Below are positions 54,511 through 63,515 of a stretch of 64,000 nucleotides of DNA, in pieces. The position numbers and the translations under genes were made by a program. The notes beneath the pieces are model-generated. The model was not told the DNA's origin. It made no database searches and was given only the letters and a program-made list of their open reading frames with translations. The first letter of the stretch is position 1; every line of letters starts with the position of its first letter. Source of the stretch: Fibrobacterota bacterium (GTDB taxonomy: Bacteria > Fibrobacterota > Chitinivibrionia > Chitinivibrionales > FEN-1185); contig PLWQ01000003.1 in NCBI GenBank assembly GCA_003165595.1, forward strand, positions 41,960-105,959, given 5' to 3'.

Positions 54511-55105
54511 GGATAAGAAAGCGGTAATGAAAGCAAATTCCGCAATGGTTGCTCTCTACTATGATGTTGGAAGCGTTATTCTTGATCGACAAATTCAGGA
54601 AGGCTGGGGTGCACGCGTTATTGATCGCCTGTCGTTGGGCCTCAGAAAAACCTTTCCTGATATGAAAGGTTTTTCTCCTCGGAATCTCAAATACATGCGC
54701 GCCTTTGCGGCGGCGTGGCCAGATCGATCAATAGTGCAAGAGGATTTCTACATTGATCTTCTTTTCTATCACCTTAAGTTAAGATGCTATGTTGTGATTG
54801 AACTGAAGGCTGTACCTTTTGATGCTTCATTCCTTGGAAAGCTGAATTTTTATCTTTCCGCTGTAGACGATCTTCTGCGGCATCCTGATGACAAGCCAAC
54901 TATCGGGTTATTACTGTGCAAATCCAAGAACAAAGTCCTTGTTGATTATGCATTGCGAGGTTTCAACAGACCAATCGGAATTTCAAATTGGGAAACCGAA
55001 ATCGTCAAAACGCTTCCGCAAGAATTAAAAGGAAGTTTGCCTTCGATTGAAGAATTAGAAAATGAACTGTCTAAAAATAGCAAGCGCAAAGTATCTGCTC
55101 GGTAA
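54509..55105 (+). CDS. Shortened DUF1016 nuclease (internal deletion, frame kept)
   Basis: 198 aa. Begins within DUF1016_N ('ALYYDVGSVILDRQIQEGWGARVIDRLS', 'GFSPRNLKYMRAFAAAWPD'), then jumps directly to the nuclease core 'EDFYIDLLFYHLKLRCYVVIELKA' with intact D and ExK, then 'TIGLLLCKSKNKVLVDYAL'. Intact relatives are ~350 aa, such as that at 22969, so ~130 residues of linker are missing without a frame change. It may still fold as a nuclease, or be a decaying copy. Confidence 0.8.
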   Translation: MDKKAVMKANSAMVALYYDVGSVILDRQIQEGWGARVIDRLSLGLRKTFPDMKGFSPRNLKYMRAFAAAWPDRSIVQEDFYIDLLFYHLKLRCYVVIELKAVPFDASFLGKLNFYLSAVDDLLRHPDDKPTIGLLLCKSKNKVLVDYALRGFNRPIGISNWETEIVKTLPQELKGSLPSIEELENELSKNSKRKVSAR

Positions 55106-55110
55106 CGCAC

Positions 55111-55206
55111 CACCAACAGCCGCAGCACAAAAACGTGGCAGACTTATAGGATTGTTGAGTGTACTTGATATGCCGCGCCTTCGAGCGAGTGCGGCGCACG
55201 TTGTGG
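55111..55206 (+). repeat. attC-like site after the shortened DUF1016 gene
   Basis: About 96 bp. Left CACCAACAGCCGCAGCAC, right GTGCGGCGCACGTTGTGG; CCAAC/GTTG and GCCGCA/TGCGGC pair with bulges. Smaller and less regular than the sites in array 2. It begins the interval that carries vapBC. Confidence 0.5.
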
Positions 55207-55308
55207 TTCAATGCTTTAACCGCAAATCATTATCATAAAAGACCGGCATGCTAAATTATATACACAAGAGCATTGAATTTCTGAATAAATATTGGCGCTT
55301 CGGTGATT

Positions 55309-55491
55309 TGTGTGGGTCCTGCCAGGGTGCGCCCCTTTCGGCCCTTGCTAGGCGAAAATGCACCCCGTCCATACAGGAGCTTGTGAGAGACACAACACCC
55401 TTTACGAAAAGCGCTTGCGCGAAGTACCGCTCCTGTGTGGACGGGTCGCTTGCACAAGGGCCTTCCGGGGCATCACCCTGTCACCCACACA
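55309..55491. repeat. Long imperfect hairpin element upstream of vapBC
   Basis: Left arm 55309-55380 starts TGTGTGGGT and ends GTCCATACAGGAGC; right arm 55429-55491 starts GCTCCTGTGTGGAC and ends ACCCACACA. The arms pair along most of their 60-70 nt, with CAGGGTG/CACCCTG and GGCCCTTG/CAAGGGCC inside, around a 48-nt loop. It could be a MITE or a structured RNA; no coding frame. Confidence 0.65.
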
Positions 55492-55569
55492 AAACCCCGA
55501 TGACCCTAAATATTATTGCCTTTTCTATTTATTTTGGTATATATTATGGTATAACCATAAGGAGGAATT

Positions 55570-55803
55570 ATGACTACAGCAAAGTTATTCAAAAATGGCA
55601 GAAGCCAAGCAGTTAGACTTCCAAAGGAGTATCGCTTTGACAGTGACGAAGGCGAGGTGGTCATTAAAAGACTTGGCAAGGCTGTCGTATTAATTTCAAA
55701 ATCTGAGCTAAAGAATGTTTTTTTGGGTTCCCTGTCGAAATTTCCGGACGATTTTGAAATTGAAAGGAATAAGTCAGCATCGAGACGAGAAATCTGCCTA
55801 TGA
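55570..55803 (+). CDS. vapB: VapB-type antitoxin (AbrB/SpoVT fold)
   Basis: 77 aa. 'TTAKLFKNGRSQAVRLPKEYRFD' is the swapped-hairpin DNA-binding domain of VapB/MazE-type antitoxins; the tail 'SELKNVFLGSLSKFPDDFEIER' would wrap the toxin. GGAGGAA precedes the ATG. Its stop overlaps the vapC start (ATGA). It probably represses its own promoter together with VapC. Confidence 0.92.
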   Translation: MTTAKLFKNGRSQAVRLPKEYRFDSDEGEVVIKRLGKAVVLISKSELKNVFLGSLSKFPDDFEIERNKSASRREICL

Positions 55804-56201
55804 AATATCTTTTGGACACAAATATATGTATCTATTTGATAAAGAAACAATATCCAGAAATTCTTTCCAAATTGTTAAGAGTGGGGTTTGACAAAATCGG
55901 GATTTCTACAATTACTTTAGCTGAATTGGAATATGGCGTCGCAAATAGTAACCGTTCTTTCGAAGCTCAAACAGCGCTGCTGGAATTTATCCTTCCTTTT
56001 GAAATCCTCGATTTTAATTATACTGCTGCTTCATTTTACGGAAAAATCCGTAAAGAATTAAAGGACAAAGGCCAGCCAATTAGTGACATGGATATGCTGA
56101 TAGCATCAATTGCCATGGCAAATGAACTCATTGTTGTAACAAATAATGAGAAAGAATTCAAACGGATATCAGAACTGAAAATTGAAAATTGGAAGAACTG
56201 A
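55800..56201 (+). CDS. vapC: VapC-type PIN-domain toxin
   Basis: 133 aa. Acidic PIN residues are present: 'LLDTNICIYLI' (Asp5), 'STITLAELEYG' (Glu), 'PISDMDMLIASIAM' (Asp pair) and 'VVTNNEKEFKRI'. Known VapC toxins cut tRNA or rRNA. Translationally coupled to vapB by a 4-bp overlap. Confidence 0.94.
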   Translation: MKYLLDTNICIYLIKKQYPEILSKLLRVGFDKIGISTITLAELEYGVANSNRSFEAQTALLEFILPFEILDFNYTAASFYGKIRKELKDKGQPISDMDMLIASIAMANELIVVTNNEKEFKRISELKIENWKN

Positions 56202-56269
56202 CATCTATTCTGAAATCTGAATTCAAACAACTGAGCACGCCGGAAAATAAAATAAGCGGTTAAAGCACT

Positions 56270-56300
56270 GCCCGCAACAGCCGCAGCACGAAACGCGGCT
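56270..56300 (+). repeat. Left half of an attC-like site (remnant)
   Basis: GCCCGCAACAGCCGCAGCAC repeats the left arm found at 55111, but no ACGTTG right end follows within 200 bp. The cassette with vapBC would have ended here. The remaining sequence to 56518 shows no gene. Confidence 0.4.
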
Positions 56301-56518
56301 AATGTATTGATATTATGCGTCTGCGCCGCCATGTGGCTTTTGATCGTCTTCTTGCTCGTCTATTTTCCGGTCACACGAAAGACCTGATAGTCAAAGGCGG
56401 GTACGAGCGGACTCCCGGGCGATCTGCATTCAGCAATTGAAAGAATTCGGCAATTTTACAGAACGATAGTAGTAGCATGACAGATAATCTATTGAAAATC
56501 TTTTCCATAAGGATGGCT

Positions 56519-56785
56519 ATGAATTTTAGGACTTCGCTGGTGCTTGGAGTAAGTGGACTGTGCCTAATTCTTTCGGTACAGTCATGTGATAGAGCAAATC
56601 CCCTTAACCATCAAGATTTAAATACCATTACCGATATTGACGGTAATCTTTATCATACAATTGAAATAGGCAGGCGGCACCGAGGCATTTGGCCGGGCCC
56701 GGAGGGAGACCGGCCCGAGCGCAGCGAGGGAAACGCCCAAATCCGAAATGAACAACTGCAAGAAGAATCCTTGCCCTATATATGA
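56519..56785 (+). pseudogene. FISUMP-type lipoprotein, truncated
   Basis: From ATG 56519 (AAGGA upstream): lipoprotein signal 'LVLGVSGLCLILSVQSCD', then 'NTITDIDGNLYHTIEIG', the opening of the Fibrobacter succinogenes major paralogous domain. After this the sequence becomes unrelated (GRRHRGIWPGPEG). Full-length members are ~200+ aa. It supports an FCB-type host. Confidence 0.75.
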
Positions 56786-56849
56786 CAAACGGGAAAAGAG
56801 CGTCTATCCTCACTCCTTCCCCGTTTGAAACTCAACAAGCGGCCCGATC

Positions 56850-57317
56850 TCAGGCGACGTCGTCGATAGCCTGCACCTCGTCGGTCTCGGCCTCAGTCTC
56901 CCTGCCCGAATTGGGATCGAGTTCCATCATTTCGCTTTCCTTCATCATCTGCTCGATAAGGTCTTCCCTGCCGATTTGACGCAGATGCCGGATTCTCTTA
57001 TATTCATTCCGGTGTTCCGGGCAATACTTGGGATAGATGTACTGCCGCGGATAGATCTTGACCTCAAACTGGTTGTCGCACCCTTCGAGCGCGCAATTGA
57101 GCACCATGGTGATCACCTCGGTGTAATTGTGCTTGAAGGTCTGATTCTTGATGTTCACGTCTTCGGGCTTGGTGCGTTTGCGAATTCTGTATCTGTCCTG
57201 CCGGTGTTCGGGGCAGTATTTGGAGATGTGAATCCCGAAAAAGATCTTGCCGCACCCCGGGTACTGACACTTCTTTTCACGGAGTTTCTGGCGACGTCTG
57301 GACTTGGGTAACTGCAT
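56850..57317 (-). CDS. Duplicated zinc-ribbon protein
   Basis: 155 aa. Two similar modules: 'CQYPGCGKIFFGIHISKYCPEH' near residue 17 and 'CALEGCDNQFEVKIYPRQYIYPKYCPEH' near residue 75, each with C-x4-C and CxxH ligands for zinc. Basic linkers follow, then an acidic tail. Probably binds nucleic acid; function unknown. High GC, host-like. Confidence 0.7.
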   Translation of the reverse strand: MQLPKSRRRQKLREKKCQYPGCGKIFFGIHISKYCPEHRQDRYRIRKRTKPEDVNIKNQTFKHNYTEVITMVLNCALEGCDNQFEVKIYPRQYIYPKYCPEHRNEYKRIRHLRQIGREDLIEQMMKESEMMELDPNSGRETEAETDEVQAIDDVA

Positions 57318-57738
57318 AGACGTTTCGCATCCTTTCCTGGTTCGGGCGTATATGTATCGCTAAGACTTATATTCCCTTAAGAACCGGCCCTTGCCCTAAA
57401 CAGCCATCCAAATATATCGCGCAAAGGCAAAAAAAACAACAACTATCTGGTATTATTTTGGGCTCGGATGAACGGAAAACGGGTTTTACCGTGATTCGTA
57501 ATACGCTGATTTGCAACACGATGCGTATGCTTTTTCAAGCAAATTCCGCAAAATTTACAGCATGCTAATATGCCCGGTTTTGCTTGACAAGACGGTTGAA
57601 CATTGTGTCAAGTGAAGCGCCGCGGACCCGAGTCCGGCACTGCACCGCAGGGCTGCGCGCGTAGCGGCGAGCGAGCCGGAAGAGCCGTCGCGGTGACGTT
57701 GTTCCGGGCGCACGGATTGTTCCAAAAGGGTGGGTCGC
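57318..57738. other. Promoter region of the mla operon, 421 bp
   Basis: No gene. CTTGACA...TGTCAAG at about 57588-57613 is an inverted pair with 7-bp arms, which could be an operator or include a -35 box (TTGACA). No clear -10 is seen at standard spacing. Confidence 0.4.
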
Positions 57739-58800
57739 ATGGCGCCTGTGTTTGAATTGCCGGCATCGGTGAACAGGGAGTGGGTCGAGCACGAGGGCCG
57801 TTCCCTCTTGTCATTGCGGACCGCGGATGCGCCCGTGCTTGACGCATCGAAAACGGTTCTTGTAGACTCCGCCGGCATTTCTCTCCTCACCTACGTTGCC
57901 GGGCAACACGCGAAAACCGGCCGCAAGCTTGTGCTGCGCAACGCTTCCGGCGCCCTTCTTTCCGCGCTCGGCCAGGGCGCCAAATCTCATGAGCCCGCGC
58001 CTCTCCGCGCCGTGCAAGGGGAAAATTTCTTTGGCCGTGTCGGCGAATTTGCCTTGTCTCTTTACAACTCGCTTGTTCTCGCTTTGTCGATGCTGGCCGA
58101 AATCCTGTATTGGAGCTCGCTGGGGTTGCTCAAGCGGCGGGACTTCCGCAAGGGAGCAATTGAGCAGCAGATGTACCAGATGGGGTACAAGGCGGTGGGA
58201 ATAGTGGGCCTGCTGTCGTTTCTCATAGGCGATGTGCTGGCGCTGCAGGCCGCCATGCAGCTCGAACATTTCGGCGCGGGGATCTTTCTTGCTCCCATGA
58301 TAGTGATTTCCATGATCAAGGAAATCGGGCCGCTCATGACGGCAATTATCCTCACCGGCCGCAACGGCAGCGCCATAACCGCCGAGATCGCAACCATGGT
58401 TGTGGGAGAGGAGATCGACGCCTTGCGCACCATGGGCATTCACCCGGTGCAATTCGTGATCGTACCCAAGTTTTTTGCGCTCTCCCTCACCATGCCCCTG
58501 CTTTCGATAACCGGTTCGATTGTGGGACTTGTCGGCGGCTATCTGGTTGCGGTTTTCTACCTGGATATCTCGTCGGGACTCTTTATCCGCGAGATGATGA
58601 AGAACATCGTATTTGCCGACGTGGTGGCCAATATCGTGAAGTCGGTGGTATTTTCCTGGCTCATAATATGGATAGGCGCGTTCCACGGGTTTAGGGTGCG
58701 GGGCGGCGCAGAGGCTGTCGGCAAGGAGACCACGGCCAGCGTGGTAATGGGCATTTTTGCGATCATCATAGCGGATGCGGCGTTTTCGTTTATTTTCTGA
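57739..58800 (+). CDS. mlaE: MlaE-family lipid ABC transporter permease with N-terminal STAS domain
   Basis: 353 aa from ATG 57739 (AAAGGG upstream). Residues ~1-95 are a STAS-like domain ('TVLVDSAGISLLTYVAGQHAKTGRKLVLRN'), normally the separate MlaB, fused here. Residues ~110-353 are the MlaE permease with 'IREIG'-type motif 'MIKEIGPLMTAIILTGRNGSAITAEIATM' and five or so helices. It moves phospholipids between the inner and outer membranes with MlaF and MlaD. A 277-bp gap with a MITE separates it from mlaF. Confidence 0.92.
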   Translation: MAPVFELPASVNREWVEHEGRSLLSLRTADAPVLDASKTVLVDSAGISLLTYVAGQHAKTGRKLVLRNASGALLSALGQGAKSHEPAPLRAVQGENFFGRVGEFALSLYNSLVLALSMLAEILYWSSLGLLKRRDFRKGAIEQQMYQMGYKAVGIVGLLSFLIGDVLALQAAMQLEHFGAGIFLAPMIVISMIKEIGPLMTAIILTGRNGSAITAEIATMVVGEEIDALRTMGIHPVQFVIVPKFFALSLTMPLLSITGSIVGLVGGYLVAVFYLDISSGLFIREMMKNIVFADVVANIVKSVVFSWLIIWIGAFHGFRVRGGAEAVGKETTASVVMGIFAIIIADAAFSFIF

Positions 58801-58807
58801 GAAGAAA

Positions 58808-58947
58808 AAGATTCACCACAGAGACACAGAGGACACGGAGAAAAAATGGATTAAAGATTGAAAATTAAAGATTACAAATTTTTAATCTTGAATTCTAATT
58901 TTTAATTTCTTCATCTCTGTGTTCTCTGTGTCTCTGTGGTGAGTCTT
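58808..58947. mobile_element. MITE-like hairpin between mlaE and mlaF
   Basis: Ends AAGATTCACCACAGAGACAC and GTGTCTCTGTGGTGAGTCTT are inverted, and the AT-rich interior (AATTAAAGATT/AATCTT) also pairs. No coding capacity. Such CACAGAG-type palindromes are dispersed in several bacterial phyla. It splits an otherwise compact operon. Confidence 0.7.
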
Positions 58948-59077
58948 CTTGTTTCCCGTTGTTTCTTGCCAGGAAAGCATCTCAAGTTGTATACTGTAAA
59001 AGCCGCCGCCCCAATGCCTTTGAAGCATACGGCAAGGCACGGGAGAGTTCGGTAATCGTCGCACTGGTCAACAAACT

Positions 59078-59887
59078 ATGGCAAGCAACGAATCTTCACC
59101 CATCATAGAAGTGCGCAACGTGACCGTCCGCTACGGAAACCGGACCGTGCTCGACAACGTGAGCCTCTCGGTTGTGCCCCGCGAGATACGGGTGATTCTG
59201 GGGCCGTCCGGATGCGGCAAGACCACGCTGCTCAAGACGATTTTGGGCCTGCTCGTTCCGGCAAGCGGCAGCGTTTGGCTGTTCGGCACGCAGGTCGGCG
59301 ACCTTGACTCACAGGAAACCATGTCGCTGCTCAAGCGCGCCGGCATCCTGTTCCAGAACGGCGCGCTGCTCGGTTCCCTCACCGTGGAGGAAAACGTGGC
59401 CCTGCCGCTGCAGATGCACACGAAACTGCCGCCGGCGCTGGTGCGGGAGATCGTGCATTTGAAACTGTCGCAGGTAGGGCTCGGTCAAGCCGCTCCCCTG
59501 CTTCCGGAAGAGTTGTCGGGCGGCATGCGCAAGCGCGCAGCGCTGGCGCGCGCCCTGGTGCTCGACCCGCCGGTACTGTTCTGCGACGAGCCGTCGGCCG
59601 GGCTCGACCCGGTGACCGCGGCAGGGCTCGACGAGCTCCTGCTGTCGCTGCGGTCGTCCCTGTCGATAACCATCCTGGTGGTGACGCACGAGCTTGCGTC
59701 CATAGAGGCGATCGCGGACAACATCGTGTTTCTTTACAAAGGGGGCGTCTTGTACGAAGGTCCGCTCTCGGGGGCAAAACTCCTCGCCGAGGGCCCGGTG
59801 TTCGACTTCTTCATGCGCAAGGACAGCGCGCCGGGCCGCACGCAGGCGGCCTCGGAATTTCCGTTTCTCGTGGAGCAGACCGCATGA
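59078..59887 (+). CDS. mlaF: MlaF-type ABC transporter ATPase
   Basis: 269 aa. Walker A 'GPSGCGKTT' near residue 43, signature 'LSGGMRKRAALARAL' near 146, Walker B 'VLFCDEPSAGLDP' near 167, H-loop 'VVTHE'. It powers lipid transport through MlaE. Its stop overlaps the mlaD start (ATGA). Confidence 0.95.
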   Translation: MASNESSPIIEVRNVTVRYGNRTVLDNVSLSVVPREIRVILGPSGCGKTTLLKTILGLLVPASGSVWLFGTQVGDLDSQETMSLLKRAGILFQNGALLGSLTVEENVALPLQMHTKLPPALVREIVHLKLSQVGLGQAAPLLPEELSGGMRKRAALARALVLDPPVLFCDEPSAGLDPVTAAGLDELLLSLRSSLSITILVVTHELASIEAIADNIVFLYKGGVLYEGPLSGAKLLAEGPVFDFFMRKDSAPGRTQAASEFPFLVEQTA

Positions 59888-60801
59888 GCGCACTCACCGC
59901 AGCCCAGCGCGGACGCCTCGGCGTTTTTATCGCCGTGGTGTGCGGTCTTATCTTTGTGCTGGTCGCCATTCCGCTCGGCCTGCGGCTGTCGCACAAGGAA
60001 AAGACCTACTATGCCTATTTTGCCGGCGAGTCGATGAGCGGGCTCGAACAGGGGTCGACGGTCAAGTTCCACGGCGTTCTTATCGGTAAAGTTTCGTCCA
60101 TAGCATACGACCCCAAGGATCTGTCGCGGGTCCGCGTGGTTTTCCGGGTGCAAAATGATTTTCCCATGAAGAAGGACATGTACGCGCAGTCGTGGTCGAT
60201 GGGCATCACGGGCCTCAACTATCTCGACATCATGGGCGGCACCAACGCCTCCCCGGAGCTGCCGCCCAATTCGGAAATTCCCACCAAGGTTTCGATGATA
60301 TCGAACCTTACCGGAAAAGTGGACGTGATAGTTAACAAAGTGGAACTCCTGCTCAACCATTTGAACGCGCTGTCGGAACCGGACAGCCTCGCGTCGATCA
60401 AGAAGATCCTCGACAACCTCGTGACGGTGACCGCCGACGCCAAGAGCTTCTTCGGCAGCGCGGGCCCGGATTTCAAGGATATAGCCCGGACGGCCCGGCA
60501 GGTGATGGGCAAGATAGACAGCATCTCCACCGACGTGCACGGTGTGGCGGGCACGCTCAACAGGAGCCTCTCGGAGCAACAGATCACGCGCATCATCACC
60601 CGCGTGGACTCCACGGCCCTGTCGCTCAAGACTCTTTCGGAAACCCTGGTGATGATGATCAAGCAGAGCAGGGAAGACGTCTCGGTGTCGATGGAAAACC
60701 TGCGCGAAGCGCTCGAAAACGCGAACCAGCTCGCCAAGGAGCTCTCCGAGAATCCGTCGCTCTTGCTCAAAAACGATCAACAGAAAGAGAGAGAACGGTG
60801 A
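59884..60801 (+). CDS. mlaD: MCE-domain lipid-binding protein MlaD
   Basis: 305 aa. An inner-membrane anchor helix at ~10-33 (LGVFIAVVCGLIFVLVAIPLG), then the MCE domain ~38-120 ('YYAYFAGESMSGLEQGSTVKFHGVLIGKVSSI'), then a long helical coil typical of needle-forming MCE proteins. It forms a hexameric channel in the periplasm. Overlaps mlaF and the next gene. Confidence 0.93.
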   Translation: MSALTAAQRGRLGVFIAVVCGLIFVLVAIPLGLRLSHKEKTYYAYFAGESMSGLEQGSTVKFHGVLIGKVSSIAYDPKDLSRVRVVFRVQNDFPMKKDMYAQSWSMGITGLNYLDIMGGTNASPELPPNSEIPTKVSMISNLTGKVDVIVNKVELLLNHLNALSEPDSLASIKKILDNLVTVTADAKSFFGSAGPDFKDIARTARQVMGKIDSISTDVHGVAGTLNRSLSEQQITRIITRVDSTALSLKTLSETLVMMIKQSREDVSVSMENLREALENANQLAKELSENPSLLLKNDQQKERER

Positions 60802-61502
60802 TGAGACCATGCCGTACACGGGTTCTCGTGCTGCTGGGCGCGGCCATGGCCATAGCCGTGTGCTGCGGGACAATTCCTATAAAGCAATACTATGTCCTCA
60901 ACTATGTCCCCCTCTCGACGGCGGGAAGGCTCATTTCCACGCCCTACCCCTTTACCGTGCGGCTCAAGGAGTTCGGCATTGAGGACGCCTACAACCGCTC
61001 GCAGATCGTGTACCGCCAGAGTCCGTTTGAACTGCGGTACTATTTCTACAAACTCTGGGCTGTCAAGCCCAACAAGATGATTACCGACATGGTCCAGAAG
61101 CACCTCGAAGGAATCGGGTTTGTGAGCCACGTTATCCGGCGGTACGACGAAGGGCTCAAACCGGACTACGAGCTGTCGGGGGACATTGAGGCGCTCGAAG
61201 AATACGACAGCGACCAGCTGTGGTACGCGCACCTGGCGCTGCGCATCACCCTCACCAGGCTGTCGGACGGCAGGGTGATGTACTCACGCGAATTTGACAA
61301 CCGCAAACGCGTGTACCAGTATTCGCCCGACAATGTGGTGCGCGAGATGTCGGCGATCCTCGAATTCATCATGAACCAGGCTGTTCACGACATGGACGCC
61401 GTCTTCTCCCGCGAATACGGCGCAAAGAGCGGCGGCACGGGCATTGCCGATTCCAGCAGGCAAAAAGAAATTGACAAATTCCGGGGCGAAGGCGGAGAGT
61501 GA
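60801..61502 (+). CDS. ABC-transport auxiliary lipoprotein (PqiC/ABC_trans_aux)
   Basis: 233 aa from ATG 60801, which overlaps the mlaD stop; a GTG at 60798 is also possible. Lipobox 'AIAVCCG' near residue 21. 'YYVLNYVP...PYPFTVRLKEFGIEDAYNRSQIVYRQSPFELRYYFYKLWAVKP' is the hallmark of this family, which links MCE systems to the outer membrane. Ends in a charged tail. Confidence 0.88.
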   Translation: MRPCRTRVLVLLGAAMAIAVCCGTIPIKQYYVLNYVPLSTAGRLISTPYPFTVRLKEFGIEDAYNRSQIVYRQSPFELRYYFYKLWAVKPNKMITDMVQKHLEGIGFVSHVIRRYDEGLKPDYELSGDIEALEEYDSDQLWYAHLALRITLTRLSDGRVMYSREFDNRKRVYQYSPDNVVREMSAILEFIMNQAVHDMDAVFSREYGAKSGGTGIADSSRQKEIDKFRGEGGE

Positions 61503-61503
61503 T

Positions 61504-63303
61504 ATGCGAGCCGTGCCCCGATGGATCTCCACTGTGTCCCGCGCCTGCGCGGTTCTCCCGCTGTACTCGGTGCTTGCTTTTGCGGAACCACCGCCCACCC
61601 TGCCCGGCGAGGAAATAACCGGCGAATCGAGCGCAACCGTGGTTCGCGACACCGCCGCGACCCGGGCCCCCATTACCTCTCCCTATGCGCCCGAATGGTA
61701 CGTGGAGGCGGTAAAGACATGGGACGCGCCGTCGGTGTCGCAGCAGATGGACGAAGACGAAACGCCTGTTCCTATCGGTAAAGGTGCGGTCTTCGTTCCC
61801 CGGATGTCGGAGCCCGATCTCGAGCCCGACGTGCAGATCGCGGACTCGCTCGGCAAAGTGGTGGTCACCGGCCACCCGGGAAAGAAATTCTGCCTCATTC
61901 CCGGCACCTACAGCGTGCTCATGGGGAACGGCACCACCAAGCAGCGCATTGTGAAATGGGTGGTTGTGGACGAGGGCAGGATCACCCCGGTGTTCCCGAC
62001 ATGGTCGGCCATTCAGGTGGAGGTCGTGAGCGAGAGCAACATCCCGTTCAAGGGAAGTTATGAGATTGTGCGGCTTGACGAATTCGAACCGTTCGGCCGC
62101 GGCTACGGCAGGGACCCGAACCAGGCCCAGCACGTGAAAACCTGGATCCTCAAGCCGGGAATGTACAAAATTTTCGGAGCGGGCGGCAGTTTCAATTCCG
62201 TCTCAAGTTACGTTACCGTGCGGCTGCTGCCGGGCGAACTCACGCAATTCATAGCCGTGGAGGACTCCACCACAGGCAAGATCGTGAGCGGCGGCGTTAC
62301 CAACGTGGCCGGGGCGTCGCGTAAAATCACTACGCACTGGAAATACGGTCTGGATATCGGCGGCAGTGTCCTTTTCAATACCAGCAACGATACCAACAAC
62401 TCTGCAATCGTATTGCTCACGAACCTTAGGGTCAATCACACCAGGAGCAAGGGAGAATGGGACACCAAGTTCTTTTTCGACGAAGAACTCAATTTTTCGA
62501 ATTTCAAGTTCTCTGATATCAACAACACGGCCGATGATTTCCGGATGTATTCGCTGTATATATGGCGGATCATGTCCTGGCTGGGGCCATACGGCAGGAT
62601 GCAGTTCGAAACGAATTTCTTCCCCGTGTACGACCGGTTCGATGAATCGTCGCAACTTCACCTGTTCTTCATCACCCGGCCCGATTCGGCGGTGACGGGT
62701 GTGGACTCGACTTCGAGGTCGAAGAGGCTCAAGCCCTCCTTGTCGCCAACGGACCTGGAACTCGGCGTTGGCGCGAATGTCGATGCGATTACCTCCGGTG
62801 TGTTCGACGCAAAAGTGAGGCTGGGGCTGGGATATTCTCAACGCAATATCTGGGACGAGTATCAAGATGTTCCAGGTGATTCCAACGCGATTAAGACCAG
62901 TGACGAGAACCAGGCGTCGATACTTTCTGCAGACGCACGGCACGCGCTGCTGACGCGTTTCCAGGCAAACTACAAGATTCTGCAAAGATCAAACGATGCC
63001 GTAGTGCTCACCTATGGTCCCGAAACATCGATTGACGCAACGCTTCGGCTCGGTAGGTTTATCACCGCTGAAGGTGAAGTCATCGTCCAATTTCCAATAG
63101 AGCCGATTATCGACATGCATGCCGTTCGTCCCGACTACTGGGTATACTGGGTAAACACGACGGTATCGTGGCGAATATCAAACTCGGTAACGCTAGACTA
63201 CCTGTATACCTACCAATATAGTCAGCCCGTTTCTAACGGACCAAAGATCGATCTTTCCCAGCACCGGGTATGGCTTCGCTATTCTTTCAATACATCCCGT
63301 TAG
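61504..63303 (+). CDS. Predicted outer-membrane barrel protein of the mla operon
   Basis: 599 aa from ATG 61504, one base after the previous stop, with GGAGAG upstream. A signal peptide (~1-27, ending AFAEP), a periplasmic beta-rich part (~50-290) and a C-terminal ~300 residues with alternating strands ending 'HRVWLRYSFNTSR' suggest a barrel. Its operon position suggests a role as outer-membrane end of the lipid pathway. I do not recognise the family. Confidence 0.65.
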   Translation: MRAVPRWISTVSRACAVLPLYSVLAFAEPPPTLPGEEITGESSATVVRDTAATRAPITSPYAPEWYVEAVKTWDAPSVSQQMDEDETPVPIGKGAVFVPRMSEPDLEPDVQIADSLGKVVVTGHPGKKFCLIPGTYSVLMGNGTTKQRIVKWVVVDEGRITPVFPTWSAIQVEVVSESNIPFKGSYEIVRLDEFEPFGRGYGRDPNQAQHVKTWILKPGMYKIFGAGGSFNSVSSYVTVRLLPGELTQFIAVEDSTTGKIVSGGVTNVAGASRKITTHWKYGLDIGGSVLFNTSNDTNNSAIVLLTNLRVNHTRSKGEWDTKFFFDEELNFSNFKFSDINNTADDFRMYSLYIWRIMSWLGPYGRMQFETNFFPVYDRFDESSQLHLFFITRPDSAVTGVDSTSRSKRLKPSLSPTDLELGVGANVDAITSGVFDAKVRLGLGYSQRNIWDEYQDVPGDSNAIKTSDENQASILSADARHALLTRFQANYKILQRSNDAVVLTYGPETSIDATLRLGRFITAEGEVIVQFPIEPIIDMHAVRPDYWVYWVNTTVSWRISNSVTLDYLYTYQYSQPVSNGPKIDLSQHRVWLRYSFNTSR

Positions 63304-63403
63304 GCCGGCGAAAAACTTGTACCTCGTCACCCTTATCAGTTATTTTAGAACCCTACAACATATAGCCCACCTTTCGCGAATTCGATAATGGGTTATACTG
63401 TCT

Positions 63404-63485
63404 GCGAGGATGGCGGAACTGGCAGACGCGCGAGACTTAGAATCTCGTAGGGCGACCTGTGGGGGTTCGACTCCCCCTTCTCGCA
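63404..63485 (+). tRNA. tRNA-Leu (anticodon UAG)
   Basis: Acceptor GCGAGGA pairs with TTCTCGC, with A as discriminator; anticodon arm CGAGA-CTTAGAA-TCTCG gives UAG; a long class II variable arm (GGGCGACCT) and T-arm GGGGG-TTCGACT-CCCCC are present. No encoded CCA. Confidence 0.95.
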
Positions 63486-63515
63486 TTCCAGATTTCACTT
63501 CTTCAGGAGGAATTA

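Noticed and set aside
57811-58686. 291-aa minus-strand frame opposite mlaE
   Set aside because: His/Arg-rich composition typical of antisense to a GC-rich membrane protein gene.
59734-60873. 379-aa minus-strand frame opposite mlaD
   Set aside because: Antisense to the well-supported MCE protein; no domain recognised.
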